NCBI GenBank assembly: GCA_029553375.1
Contig: JAKPCH010000004.1
Span: forward strand, 1-62,772
Direction: 5' to 3'
Length of the DNA: 62,772 nucleotides
Source of the DNA: Deltaproteobacteria bacterium
GTDB lineage: Bacteria; Desulfobacterota; Syntrophia; Syntrophales; UBA8958
The notes under the pieces: generated by a model
The model's input: the letters and a program-made list of their open reading frames with translations, nothing else
The model's database searches: none
Told to the model about the DNA's origin: nothing
Position numbers and translations under genes: made by a program
In this document: piece after piece, positions 16,033 to 23,031 of the stretch
How positions within the stretch are numbered: the first letter of the stretch is position 1
How the letters are laid out: every line of letters begins with the position of its first letter

Positions 16033-16511
16033 AGGCGCGACGGATGGCCATAAGAGTGATCGCCGCGACCGCGGCGGCCCTCCTGGCGGCGCCGGCCCCC
16101 CTGGGGGCGGCGGGGGCCGAGACGGCGCCGGCGAAGGAATTCGCCTACAACCCCGTCGGCAAGCCCGATCCCTTCAAGCCCTTCATCGAGGCGGAGATCG
16201 CCGCCCGCAAGAGGGCGGAGGAGCTGAGAATAAAGAACCTGCCCCTCTCGCCCCTCCAGCGCTCGGAGGTCGAGACCTTCCGCCTCGAGGGCATCGCCGG
16301 TTCGGAGAAGAAGAGGACGGCCCTCCTGAAGGATCCCGTCTCGGGCAAGTACTTCATCGTCGAGGCGGGGACCCCCATCGGCACGAGGAAGGGCCGGGTG
16401 GCGACGATCCTCCCCGACCGGGTGATCGTCGCGGAACCGGCGGCCGGCAAGGGTGCCCGCGCCAGGAAGATAGAGATGAAACTCCGTAGGGGAGAAGGGG
16501 AAAAGCCATGA
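16029..16511 (+). CDS. pilP: type IV pilus assembly protein PilP
   Basis: The 160-residue protein has an N-terminal signal sequence (MKARRMAIRVIAATAAALLAAPAPLGAAGA), an unstructured part containing 'YNPVGKPDPFKPF', the segment that binds PilN/PilO, and a C-terminal HR beta-domain (LEGIAGSEKKRTALLKDP...) that docks to the secretin PilQ. Known PilP proteins are usually lipoproteins; no lipobox cysteine is present, so this one may stay anchored by its uncleaved signal or be soluble. It overlaps pilO and pilQ by 4 bp each. Confidence 0.9.
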   Translation: MKARRMAIRVIAATAAALLAAPAPLGAAGAETAPAKEFAYNPVGKPDPFKPFIEAEIAARKRAEELRIKNLPLSPLQRSEVETFRLEGIAGSEKKRTALLKDPVSGKYFIVEAGTPIGTRKGRVATILPDRVIVAEPAAGKGARARKIEMKLRRGEGEKP

Positions 16512-18211
16512 AGAGAATCATGACATGGACGGTCTGGCTCTGTTTCCTCGCCGTCGTCCTGGGGACGGGGACGCCGGCGGCCCAGACGGCCCCGGAGGCC
16601 GCGGGTCCCGCCCCCCAGGCAGGCTACCTCGAGGATGTCCGCTTCGAGAAGGGACCCGGCTGGGAGCGGGTGATCCTGGTCCTGAGCCGCCAGCCCGGGG
16701 CGGAGGTGGACAGCAAGAAAATGCCGCCCCTCGTCATCCGCCTGAGCAACACCTTCATCCCCGAGGAACTGCGCCGCCCCCAGGGGGAGGGTAAGTTGGC
16801 GGCCGTCCTGAGGGCGGTCCCCGCCCAGGAGGCCCTGGGGGCCTCGCCCCGGGCGTCGGTCCGCATCGACCTCAAGGAGGCCCTGCCCTTCTCCGTCCGC
16901 CAGGAGGCCAACAACCTCCTCGTGGAGTTCAACACGGCCGCCCTGGCCAAGGCCGAGGCGACGCCCGCAGACAAGGAGACCTACACCCCCGTGGCCGTGG
17001 CCGCCGGGGGCCTGTCGGAAAAGGAGAAATACCGCGGCGAGAAGATCAGCCTGTCCTTCCAGGAGGCCGATTTCCGCGGCGTCCTCCAGCAGCTGGCCCG
17101 CATCGGGGGGAAGAACATCGCCTTCACCTCCGAGGTCCAGGACAAGAAGGGGACCGTCACCATGGACCTGCGGGACGTCCCCTGGGACCAGGCCTTCGAC
17201 ACCATCCTCTACGCCCAGGGCCTGACGAAGAAGGAAGAGGGCAACACCATCATCGTCGCCACCCGCGAGCGTCTGAAGAAGGACGAGGAGGAGAGGATCG
17301 CCGCGGAGGACCGGCGGAAGAAGGCGGAGGAGGCGGCCAAGGAGGCGGAGATCAAGAGCCGCCAGGAGAAGGGGAAGCTCCGCCAGATCCTCATCGAGGC
17401 CAAGATCCTCGAGGTCTCCGACACCTTCACCCGTGATATCGGCGTCCGGTGGGGCGCCGGTTTCCAGGGGAACCTCTCCAACGACGGGGCCTACTCCCTG
17501 GGCCTCGTGGGGGGCACGGGACCCATCACCTACCTCTGGAACCAGTCGGCCACCCAGACGGCCCCGGCCCTCGCCCTGACGAACGGCATCTCCCTGACGA
17601 AGAACGCCATGGCCGTCAACCTCTCCACGGCCGCCTTCACCCCGACGGTGGGCGTCATCATGGGGGGGGCCAACGCCGTCCTCAACGCCCAGATCTCCGC
17701 CCTGGAGACGACGAACAAGGGCCGGGTCCTCTCCTCGCCCCGCGTCGTCACCCAGGACACCCAGAAGGCCGTCATCGAACAGGGCGAGGAGATCCCCGTG
17801 ACGACGCCGGGGACCTCCACCACCCCCCCGACGACGACCTACAAGCCGGCGGTGTTGCGCCTCACGGTGACGCCCGAGATCAAGCCGGACAACCGGATCC
17901 TTTTGACGGTGGTCGCCCAGAACGACCGGCCCAACCGGGCGGAGAAGGACGTCACCACGGGGAACTACCCCGTATTCACGAGCAAGGTGGATTCCCGCAT
18001 CCTCGTCAAGGACGGCGACACCCTCGTCATCGGCGGCATCGTCAGGACGGACGACTCGTTGACCCTGTCGGGCGTCCCCTGGCTCTCCAAGATCCCCGTC
18101 CTCGGCTGGCTCTTCAAGTACCAGAGCGTCCAAAAGATCAAGCGGGAGCTCCTGGTGGTCATCACCCCCCGGATCATGGATGCCGGCGGCGAGGGCAAGG
18201 CGAAGATCTGA
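16508..18211 (+). CDS. pilQ: type IV pilus secretin PilQ
   Basis: 567 residues. Signal peptide (about 1-25), one AMIN-like domain (about 35-140: LEDVRFEKGPGWERVILVLS) that would bind peptidoglycan, an STN/N0 domain (about 178-255: ISLSFQEADFRGVLQQLARIGGKNI), a long charged coiled-coil insert (about 258-290, Glu/Lys/Ala-rich) in place of a longer N1 region, and the C-terminal secretin domain ending VPWLSKIPVLGWLFKYQ...RELLVVITPRIM. It forms the outer-membrane channel for the pilus. The protein is shorter than the 700-plus residues of many PilQs because it has one AMIN domain. Confidence 0.93.
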   Translation: MKRIMTWTVWLCFLAVVLGTGTPAAQTAPEAAGPAPQAGYLEDVRFEKGPGWERVILVLSRQPGAEVDSKKMPPLVIRLSNTFIPEELRRPQGEGKLAAVLRAVPAQEALGASPRASVRIDLKEALPFSVRQEANNLLVEFNTAALAKAEATPADKETYTPVAVAAGGLSEKEKYRGEKISLSFQEADFRGVLQQLARIGGKNIAFTSEVQDKKGTVTMDLRDVPWDQAFDTILYAQGLTKKEEGNTIIVATRERLKKDEEERIAAEDRRKKAEEAAKEAEIKSRQEKGKLRQILIEAKILEVSDTFTRDIGVRWGAGFQGNLSNDGAYSLGLVGGTGPITYLWNQSATQTAPALALTNGISLTKNAMAVNLSTAAFTPTVGVIMGGANAVLNAQISALETTNKGRVLSSPRVVTQDTQKAVIEQGEEIPVTTPGTSTTPPTTTYKPAVLRLTVTPEIKPDNRILLTVVAQNDRPNRAEKDVTTGNYPVFTSKVDSRILVKDGDTLVIGGIVRTDDSLTLSGVPWLSKIPVLGWLFKYQSVQKIKRELLVVITPRIMDAGGEGKAKI

Positions 18212-18217
18212 TCTCCC

Positions 18218-18238
18218 CCTCCGGGTCGCCCCCGGAGG
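18218..18238 (+). other. perfect 8-bp hairpin directly after pilQ
   Basis: CCTCCGGG (18218-18225) and CCCGGAGG (18231-18238) form a perfect stem with a 5-nt loop, starting 7 bp after the pilQ stop. No T-run follows, so it is more likely an mRNA 3'-end stabiliser or part of a rho-dependent terminator than an intrinsic terminator. Confidence 0.4.
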
Positions 18239-18270
18239 CGAAGAGGGGAAAAACGGTATTTCACAGGCGG

Positions 18271-18300
18271 CCCCGGGGTGACCCCCCGGGGTTCGTGTTT
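18271..18300 (+). terminator. rho-independent terminator candidate after pilQ
   Basis: Two copies of the self-complementary octamer CCCCGGGG (18271-18278 and 18284-18291) can pair as an 8-bp stem with a 5-nt loop, followed by a T-rich tail (TTCGTGTTT). It would end pilNOPQ transcription before the MFS gene. Confidence 0.5.
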
Positions 18301-18401
18301 CCGCTCACGACGGCCGCCGGGACTGCCCTTGTCCCTTCAGCCCTCCCCGGCGGGGGGGCGCCGCGGCGAAGACACCCGGCCCGGGCAAAGGGGGTAAGGC
18401 A

Positions 18402-18968
18402 ATGAACAGAAGGGACCTCTATCTCGTCTGCGCGACCGTGTTCCCCTTCATGGTGTGCACGGGGATGGTCTACTCCGTCATCTCCCTCTACATGGCGGAG
18501 CTGGGCCTCACGAAGAGCCAGATCGGCGCCCTCTACACCGCCGGGGCCGTCGCCGGGGCCGTCAGTTCCCCCTTCGTGGGGGCCCTGGCCGACAGGCTGG
18601 GCCGCAAGAGGGTCCTTCTGGCGTCCATGACCCTGTTCGCCCTGGTCTTCCTCGGTTACGCCCTGAGCCGGACCCGCCTGTCCCTCCTGGCCGTCCAGGT
18701 CTGCGAGGGCCTGGCCTGGGCGTCCATGGGGACCTCGGCGACGGCCCTCATCGCCGACCTCGTCACCGTCGAGGAACGGGGCAAGGCCATGGGGATCTAC
18801 AACACCACCTGGAACCTCGGCTGGATCGCCGGGCCCACCCTGGGCGGGACCCTCTCCGACGCCTTCGGCTTCACCGCCACCTTCCTCCTCTGCACGGCCC
18901 TGACGATCCTGGGCATCGCCCTCGCCGTCCCCCTCATCCCCTCGCGGCCGAAGGGGCCGGGACAATAA
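18402..18968 (+). CDS. half-length major facilitator superfamily transporter (N-terminal six-helix domain only)
   Basis: The 188-residue protein has about six membrane helices and all the N-terminal-half MFS marks: a first helix with 'FMVCTGMVYSVISLYM', the loop 2-3 motif GALADRLGRKRVLL, and helix 4-5 features (EGLAWASMGTSATALIADL, ERGKAMG). It ends at TAA after a hydrophilic tail (PSRPKGPGQ), about half of the usual 400 residues. No C-terminal MFS half follows: the next 376 bp are AT-rich and non-coding. It is either a truncated remnant or a true half-transporter acting as a dimer. The substrate is unknown. A well-placed purine-rich site (AAAGGGGGTAAGGCA) precedes the ATG. Confidence 0.75.
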   Translation: MNRRDLYLVCATVFPFMVCTGMVYSVISLYMAELGLTKSQIGALYTAGAVAGAVSSPFVGALADRLGRKRVLLASMTLFALVFLGYALSRTRLSLLAVQVCEGLAWASMGTSATALIADLVTVEERGKAMGIYNTTWNLGWIAGPTLGGTLSDAFGFTATFLLCTALTILGIALAVPLIPSRPKGPGQ

Positions 18969-19143
18969 AGAGGTCGTAGGGAGAAGATTGGAGGCCAAAA
19001 CTAATAATTTTTGGAGATTTTCCCCGGAGGGGAGATCAGCGCCGAATATTTAAGAATTGCAAGTGATTTCGATAAGATGCAAAATATCGCAATGATTACC
19101 GCACTGTTTCATTTTCCCCAATAATATCGAGGTGATAAGTTTG

Positions 19144-19156
19144 ATTAGTCACTAAT
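19144..19156. repeat. short perfect palindrome, candidate operator for atuA
   Basis: ATTAGT and ACTAAT flank a single C. It lies about 120 bp upstream of the -35 box of the strong atuA promoter. Short palindromes occur by chance in AT-rich sequence, so the regulatory reading is tentative. Confidence 0.3.
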
Positions 19157-19274
19157 AATTGCCGCCTCTCGACAGGCCTCTCCGCACCTGAAGCGAAATA
19201 TTATATCAGTATTATGTCATATTCCGGAGATAGGCGGACCCCGGGGTGGGCCGCGGGGCGGCGGGGGGAATTGT

Positions 19275-19304
19275 TTGACAGGCGGCGAGGCCGTCTTCTA
19301 TACT
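19275..19304 (+). promoter_or_regulatory. strong sigma-70-type promoter for the atuA pair
   Basis: A perfect TTGACA (19275-19280) and TATACT (19299-19304) are spaced by 18 bp, giving a predicted start near 19311 and a leader of about 35 nt before the atuA ATG (19345). It is one of the two best promoter matches in the window. Confidence 0.68.
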
Positions 19305-19344
19305 CGGGCCCGCGGCGGGGAGACCCGTCGCGGCGAGGGAGGGC

Positions 19345-20685
19345 ATGAAGACCATCAGGATCGGTGCCGGGGCGGGTTACGCCGGCGACCGTGTCGAACC
19401 CGCCGTCGAGCTGGCCCGGGAGGGGGATCTGGACTATCTCGTCTTCGAGTGCCTCGCCGAGCGGACCATCGCGTTGGCCCAGCAGGCCCGGGCGCGGGAC
19501 CCCCGGGCGGGATACGACCCCCTCCTGGCGGAGCGGATGGAGGCCTGCCTGGGCATCTGCCTCCGGCGCCACGTGAAGATCATCACCAACATGGGCGCCG
19601 CCAACCCCCGGGAGGGTGCCCGGGTCATCGCGGCGACGGCGCGCCGCCTCGGGGTGGGGGGCCTGAAGATCGCCGCCGTCCTCGGCGACGACGTCCTGGA
19701 CCTCGTCCGCCGGGGCGACTACCCCGTCGCGGAGACGGGGGGACGGGTCTCGGACCTGGGGGACGCGGTGATCGCGGCGAACGCCTACCTCGGGGCGGAG
19801 CGGGTCGTGGAGGCCCTGCGAAACGGCGCCGACGTGGTCATCACGGGGCGGGTGGCGGACCCCTCCCTCTTCGTCGCCCCGGCGATCCACGAGTTCGGCT
19901 GGCCCTGGGAGGACTGGGACCTCCTGGGTCAGGCCACCGTCATGGGCCACCTCCTGGAGTGCGCCGGGCAGGTCACGGGGGGCTATTTCGCCGACCCCGG
20001 TTACAAGGACGTCCCGGGCCTGGAACGCCTGGGCTTCCCCCTGGCGGAGGTGAGGGCCGACGGCTCCTTCGTCGTCACCAAGGTGCCCGAGGCGGGCGGC
20101 ATGGTCACGGCGGCCACCTGCAAGGAGCAGCTCCTCTACGAGATCCACGACCCAGCCCGGTACGTCACCCCGGATGTCGTGGCGGACTTCACCGCCGTCC
20201 GGATCGAGGAGACCGGGAAGGACCGGGTCCTCGTCACGGGCGGCAGGGGCCGGCCGCGGACGGACACCCTCAAGGTCTCCATCGGCTACCGGGACGGTTA
20301 CATGGGCGAGGGGCAGATCAGCTACGGGGGACCCGGGGCCGAGGCCCGGGGACGCCTGGCCCTCGAGATCGTCATGGCGCGCCTGAGACAGACGGGCATC
20401 GCCTTCGCAGACCTCCGCGGGGACCTCATCGGCGTCTCCGCCCTCCACGGCGGGCGCCTGGCCGCGGGGCACGACCCCTACGAGGTCCGGCTGCGGGTGG
20501 CGGCACGCGCGCGGACCCTCAAGGACGCCGCGCGCGTCGGGAACGAGGTGGAGGCCCTTTACACCAACGGCCCGGCGGGCGGCGCCGGCGCCGTGAAGGC
20601 CGTCCGGGAGGTGCTGTCCGTGGCCTCGACCCTGATCCCACGCGCCTTGGCGCCCGGTGTCGTCCACTACGAGGAGGTGCGGTGA
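19345..20685 (+). CDS. AtuA-family (DUF1446) protein, main domain
   Basis: The 446-residue protein begins MKTIRIGAGAGYAGDRVEPAVEL and contains the family's conserved blocks: DYLVFECLAERTIAL, ITNMGAANP, TGRVADPSLFVAP, and 'SIGYRDGYMGEGQISYGGPGA'. The family is named after the acyclic terpene utilization protein AtuA of Pseudomonas; its biochemical activity is not established, and many members occur outside terpene pathways next to acyl-CoA enzymes. Here only the main domain is present, and the C-terminal domain is encoded by the next gene, overlapping by GTGA. There are no other terpene or acyl-CoA genes beside it. It has its own strong promoter. Confidence 0.88.
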   Translation: MKTIRIGAGAGYAGDRVEPAVELAREGDLDYLVFECLAERTIALAQQARARDPRAGYDPLLAERMEACLGICLRRHVKIITNMGAANPREGARVIAATARRLGVGGLKIAAVLGDDVLDLVRRGDYPVAETGGRVSDLGDAVIAANAYLGAERVVEALRNGADVVITGRVADPSLFVAPAIHEFGWPWEDWDLLGQATVMGHLLECAGQVTGGYFADPGYKDVPGLERLGFPLAEVRADGSFVVTKVPEAGGMVTAATCKEQLLYEIHDPARYVTPDVVADFTAVRIEETGKDRVLVTGGRGRPRTDTLKVSIGYRDGYMGEGQISYGGPGAEARGRLALEIVMARLRQTGIAFADLRGDLIGVSALHGGRLAAGHDPYEVRLRVAARARTLKDAARVGNEVEALYTNGPAGGAGAVKAVREVLSVASTLIPRALAPGVVHYEEVR

Positions 20686-20990
20686 AACTGCGGGAGATCG
20701 CCCACGCCCGGGCGGGGGACAAGGGCGACACGGTCAACATCGCCCTCATCGCCTACGACGGGGCCCACTACCCCCTCCTGGAGCGTCACGTGACGGCCGC
20801 GCGGGTGAAGGAGTTCTTCGCCGACATCGTCCGGGGGGAGGTGGTCCGCTATACCCTGCCTAACCTCGGCGCCCTCAACTTCGTCATGCACGGGGCCCTC
20901 GGCGGCGGCGTGACGCGCACCACCGCCCTGGACATCCACGGCAAGTCCCTGAGCTCCGCCATCCTCGAGATGGAGATCCCCGAGACATAG
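20682..20990 (+). CDS. AtuA C-terminal-domain protein (small, separate subunit)
   Basis: The 102-residue protein (GTG start, GAGGAGG 4 nt upstream) has the AtuA C-terminal signature: LREIAHARAGDKGDTVNIALIA, then 'VRYTLPNLGALNFVMHGALGGGVTRT' and LDIHGKSLSSAILEMEI. In Pseudomonas AtuA this domain is fused to the main domain; here it is a separate chain translated by stop-start overlap (GTGA) with the upstream gene, so equal amounts and a complex are likely. Its own role (perhaps substrate or cofactor binding) is not known. Confidence 0.88.
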   Translation: MKLREIAHARAGDKGDTVNIALIAYDGAHYPLLERHVTAARVKEFFADIVRGEVVRYTLPNLGALNFVMHGALGGGVTRTTALDIHGKSLSSAILEMEIPET

Positions 20991-21173
20991 GACCGCCTCC
21001 GAGGTGACGGTCACGTCGTCGTGCCCCTGGGCGGCCCCGGGCCCGGCGCCGGGGGACAGAGATGTCGGGACCCCCATCCGGGTCGGAAAGGCACTGGGAA
21101 GGGGGAAGGATAGTCGGCGGGGAAAATTTTTGTCCTTCGCAAATATCTCAATAATTTCGAATAGTTAACCTAT

Positions 21174-21197
21174 GCCGGGGCTCCGGCGTCCCTTTTT
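21174..21197 (+). terminator. terminator candidate for the atuA pair
   Basis: GCCGG (21174-21178) pairs with CCGGC (21183-21187) across a 4-nt loop; five T follow after a 5-nt spacer (21193-21197). It lies about 185 bp downstream of the last atuA-pair stop. Confidence 0.4.
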
Positions 21198-21286
21198 GCC
21201 CCCACTAAGATCTAATAATATACCCGCATAAGTATCTTAAGAGGGGCCGTTTTTCGCCCCGGAGAAACGGGCGAGAAAGACGCCTG

Positions 21287-21333
21287 CCACCACGAAAAGG
21301 CCCCCCGCGGCCTCGGCGTCATGTGGTGGTTTT
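21287..21333 (+). terminator. second hairpin with T-tract in the atuA/pilM convergent gap
   Basis: CCACCAC (21287-21293) pairs with GTGGTGG (21323-21329), with an inner AGGCC/GGCCT stem, and TTTT follows. Lying between convergent genes, it could stop transcription from the plus side, and its hairpin might serve the minus side as well. Confidence 0.42.
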
Positions 21334-21459
21334 GCCCGGTGCGCCAGGTAAATAGCTGATATTGTTGATGGATTGTTTTGGGAAGGCCGGGGCGGTCCCT
21401 CCGCCCCCGTATCCCCGGCGTTTGCGGGGGCCGTCCTCGGCCCCGGGTAAGGGGCGGGC

Positions 21460-22671
21460 CTACTTGTCCCCCGGTCTCCTCATGGCGAGGCCGACGGCCA
21501 CGGCGGCGGCGGGACCCTGCTGCATGACCGCCTCCGGGTCGATGTTCTTCCCCTTCAGGGCGATCTTCTTGAAGGGATCGACGAGGGTCGTCGGGATCCG
21601 GAGGCGGGCGGAGAGATCGTCCCCGAGACCCGGTATCAAGGCGCCCCCCCCGGCCAGGAGGACCTCCTTGATGTCCATGTCCCCGTAGGTGGAGCGGAAA
21701 TAGTCGATGGAACGGTCGATCTCGGAGCAGACGGGGTCGGCGAAGCCCACGAGGGAGTAGCGGAAACTCTGCCTGGCCATCTCGTCGCCCTCGATCCCGA
21801 AGATCTTCATCCGTTCCGCCTCCTCGAAGGAAACGCCGTAGGAGGACTGGATCTGCTCCGTCACCACGTCGCCCCCCATCCCGAAGTCCCGGGTGAAGAT
21901 GGAGCCGCCGCCCTTCATGACGTTGATGTTGGTGATGCTCGCCCCGATGTTGACGACGGCGACGACGTCCTCCTCGGAGAACTCGTAATTCCGCTCGTAC
22001 ATGGTCTCCAGGGCGAAGGTATCCACGTCCACGACCACCACCGTCAGGCCCGCCGCCGCGATGGCCTCGACGTAGGCGTCGACGATGTCGCGCTTGGCCG
22101 CCACGATCATGACGTCGTTCTGGTTGGGGTTGTCCCCGCTGCGGCCCAGGACCTGGAAATCGAAGTAGATCTCGTCCATGGAGTCGAAGGGGAGGTACTT
22201 GCCCGCCTCGTCGCGGATCAGCTCCCTGAGCTCCCCCTCCTCCTGCCGCGCGGGGAACTGGGCCTTCTTGACGATGACGGAGTGGCCCGAGAGGGAGGTC
22301 ACGACCCCCTTCTTCTGACAACCCGAGCCCTTGAAGAGGTCCTTGATCGCCTCCGCCAGGCCGTCGATATCCGTCACCACCCCCTCCACGATCACGCCCC
22401 GCTTGAGGGGGACATGGAGGAAGCGGTTGAGGACGAAGCCCTCCTTCGTCTCCAGGATCTCGGCCAGTTTCAGGGAGCTGGAACCGATGTCGAGGCCCAC
22501 CACCTCTTTGCGCCCCGAAATGAGATTCTTGAGGTCGAACTTGGACAGGAAGGAGAGATCGAGGGCGGCGAAGGCCTTCTTCTTGGGGGGAGGGGGCGCC
22601 TTCTCGCCCCCGCCCGGGGGGGTCTTTTCCGAAGGGGCTTTCCTGCGGGTGAGGAGATCCTTGATGGCCAT
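21460..22671 (-). CDS. pilM: type IV pilus assembly ATPase-fold protein PilM
   Basis: 403 residues with the actin-like/FtsA-type fold: VVGLDIGSSSLKLAEI (phosphate 1), VVDVDTFALETMYERNY, VVNIGASITNINVMKGG (phosphate 2), and LLAGGGALIPGLGDDLSARL (adenosine site). PilM binds the INLLP tail of PilN on the cytoplasmic face. The first 45 or so residues are an extra Lys/Pro-rich extension (PPGGGEKAPPPPKKK) not usual in PilM. It lies on the strand opposite pilNOPQ, 3.2 kb away, downstream of ftsB with a 14-bp gap, an uncommon arrangement. Confidence 0.93.
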   Translation of the reverse strand: MAIKDLLTRRKAPSEKTPPGGGEKAPPPPKKKAFAALDLSFLSKFDLKNLISGRKEVVGLDIGSSSLKLAEILETKEGFVLNRFLHVPLKRGVIVEGVVTDIDGLAEAIKDLFKGSGCQKKGVVTSLSGHSVIVKKAQFPARQEEGELRELIRDEAGKYLPFDSMDEIYFDFQVLGRSGDNPNQNDVMIVAAKRDIVDAYVEAIAAAGLTVVVVDVDTFALETMYERNYEFSEEDVVAVVNIGASITNINVMKGGGSIFTRDFGMGGDVVTEQIQSSYGVSFEEAERMKIFGIEGDEMARQSFRYSLVGFADPVCSEIDRSIDYFRSTYGDMDIKEVLLAGGGALIPGLGDDLSARLRIPTTLVDPFKKIALKGKNIDPEAVMQQGPAAAVAVGLAMRRPGDK

Positions 22672-22685
22672 CGGCGTCGCCCTTT

Positions 22686-22952
22686 CTACCGGACAAACCG
22701 GTAAACGATGTCCCCTTTCTTGACCAGGCCCAGCTCGTTCCTGGCCACCTTCTCCACGGCCGCCAGGTCCTCCCTCAGGAGCCGGGCCGTCCGGCGGAGT
22801 TCCTCGTTCTCCCTCCGGAGTTCCTCGTTGGCCCTCTTGACGGCCGTCAGCTTGTCGCGCAGGGCGTAGTTGTCCCTCAAACCCCTCTCGCCGAAGACGG
22901 TCCCCGTCAGCACGATCAGCACCACGACCAGGAGGATCCTACCGATCTTCAC
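22686..22952 (-). CDS. ftsB: septum formation initiator family protein, FtsB/DivIC-like
   Basis: The 88-residue protein has one N-terminal membrane helix (about residues 5-20) followed by a heptad coiled coil (NYALRDKLTAVKRANEELRRENEELRR) and the family end 'VEKVARNELGLVKKGDIVYRF', matching the FtsB/DivIC pattern. In Gram-negatives FtsB joins FtsL and FtsQ in the divisome. A GTG start with a modest site is used. It precedes pilM in the same direction; coupling of cell division and PilM genes is not typical. Confidence 0.88.
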   Translation of the reverse strand: MKIGRILLVVVLIVLTGTVFGERGLRDNYALRDKLTAVKRANEELRRENEELRRTARLLREDLAAVEKVARNELGLVKKGDIVYRFVR

Positions 22953-22989
22953 CGCCCACCACTTCCCTTGTTATGTCATGGCGGTAACA

Positions 22990-23014
22990 CAAAAAACCCC
23001 GTGCCGCAAGGGGC
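22990..23014 (-). terminator. rho-independent terminator closing the rimP-to-DUF39 run
   Basis: On the minus strand CCCC and GGGG pair across a 9-nt loop (TTGCGGCAC) and are followed by six T. It is 18 bp beyond the stop of the DUF39 gene and before ftsB, so it marks the end of the long translation operon. Confidence 0.55.
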
Positions 23015-23031
23015 AAACACCCCCCCGTCCC

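Larger units (their letters stand above)
18969..19344. other. AT-rich non-coding gap between the MFS fragment and atuA
   Basis: The 376-bp stretch contains no credible gene. From about 18995 to 19220 it is much richer in A/T than its surroundings, with several short inverted repeats, including the perfect ATTAGT-C-ACTAAT at 19144-19156. Its right end returns to high G+C and carries the atuA promoter. The composition could mark a regulatory region or a decayed sequence. Confidence 0.7.
20991..21459. other. non-coding convergent gap between the atuA pair and pilM
   Basis: The 469-bp region has no credible gene. It holds a GC-rich first part, an AT-rich centre (about 21120-21240) with an AAGAT/ATCTT inverted repeat (about 21207-21237), two terminator-like hairpins described separately, and a GC-rich end running into the pilM stop. 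Its AT-rich core mirrors the one before atuA. Confidence 0.7.

Noticed and set aside
18402-18968. The short MFS gene as a selenocysteine-interrupted full gene
   Set aside because: The stop is TAA, not TGA, and the downstream sequence does not encode a C-terminal MFS half.
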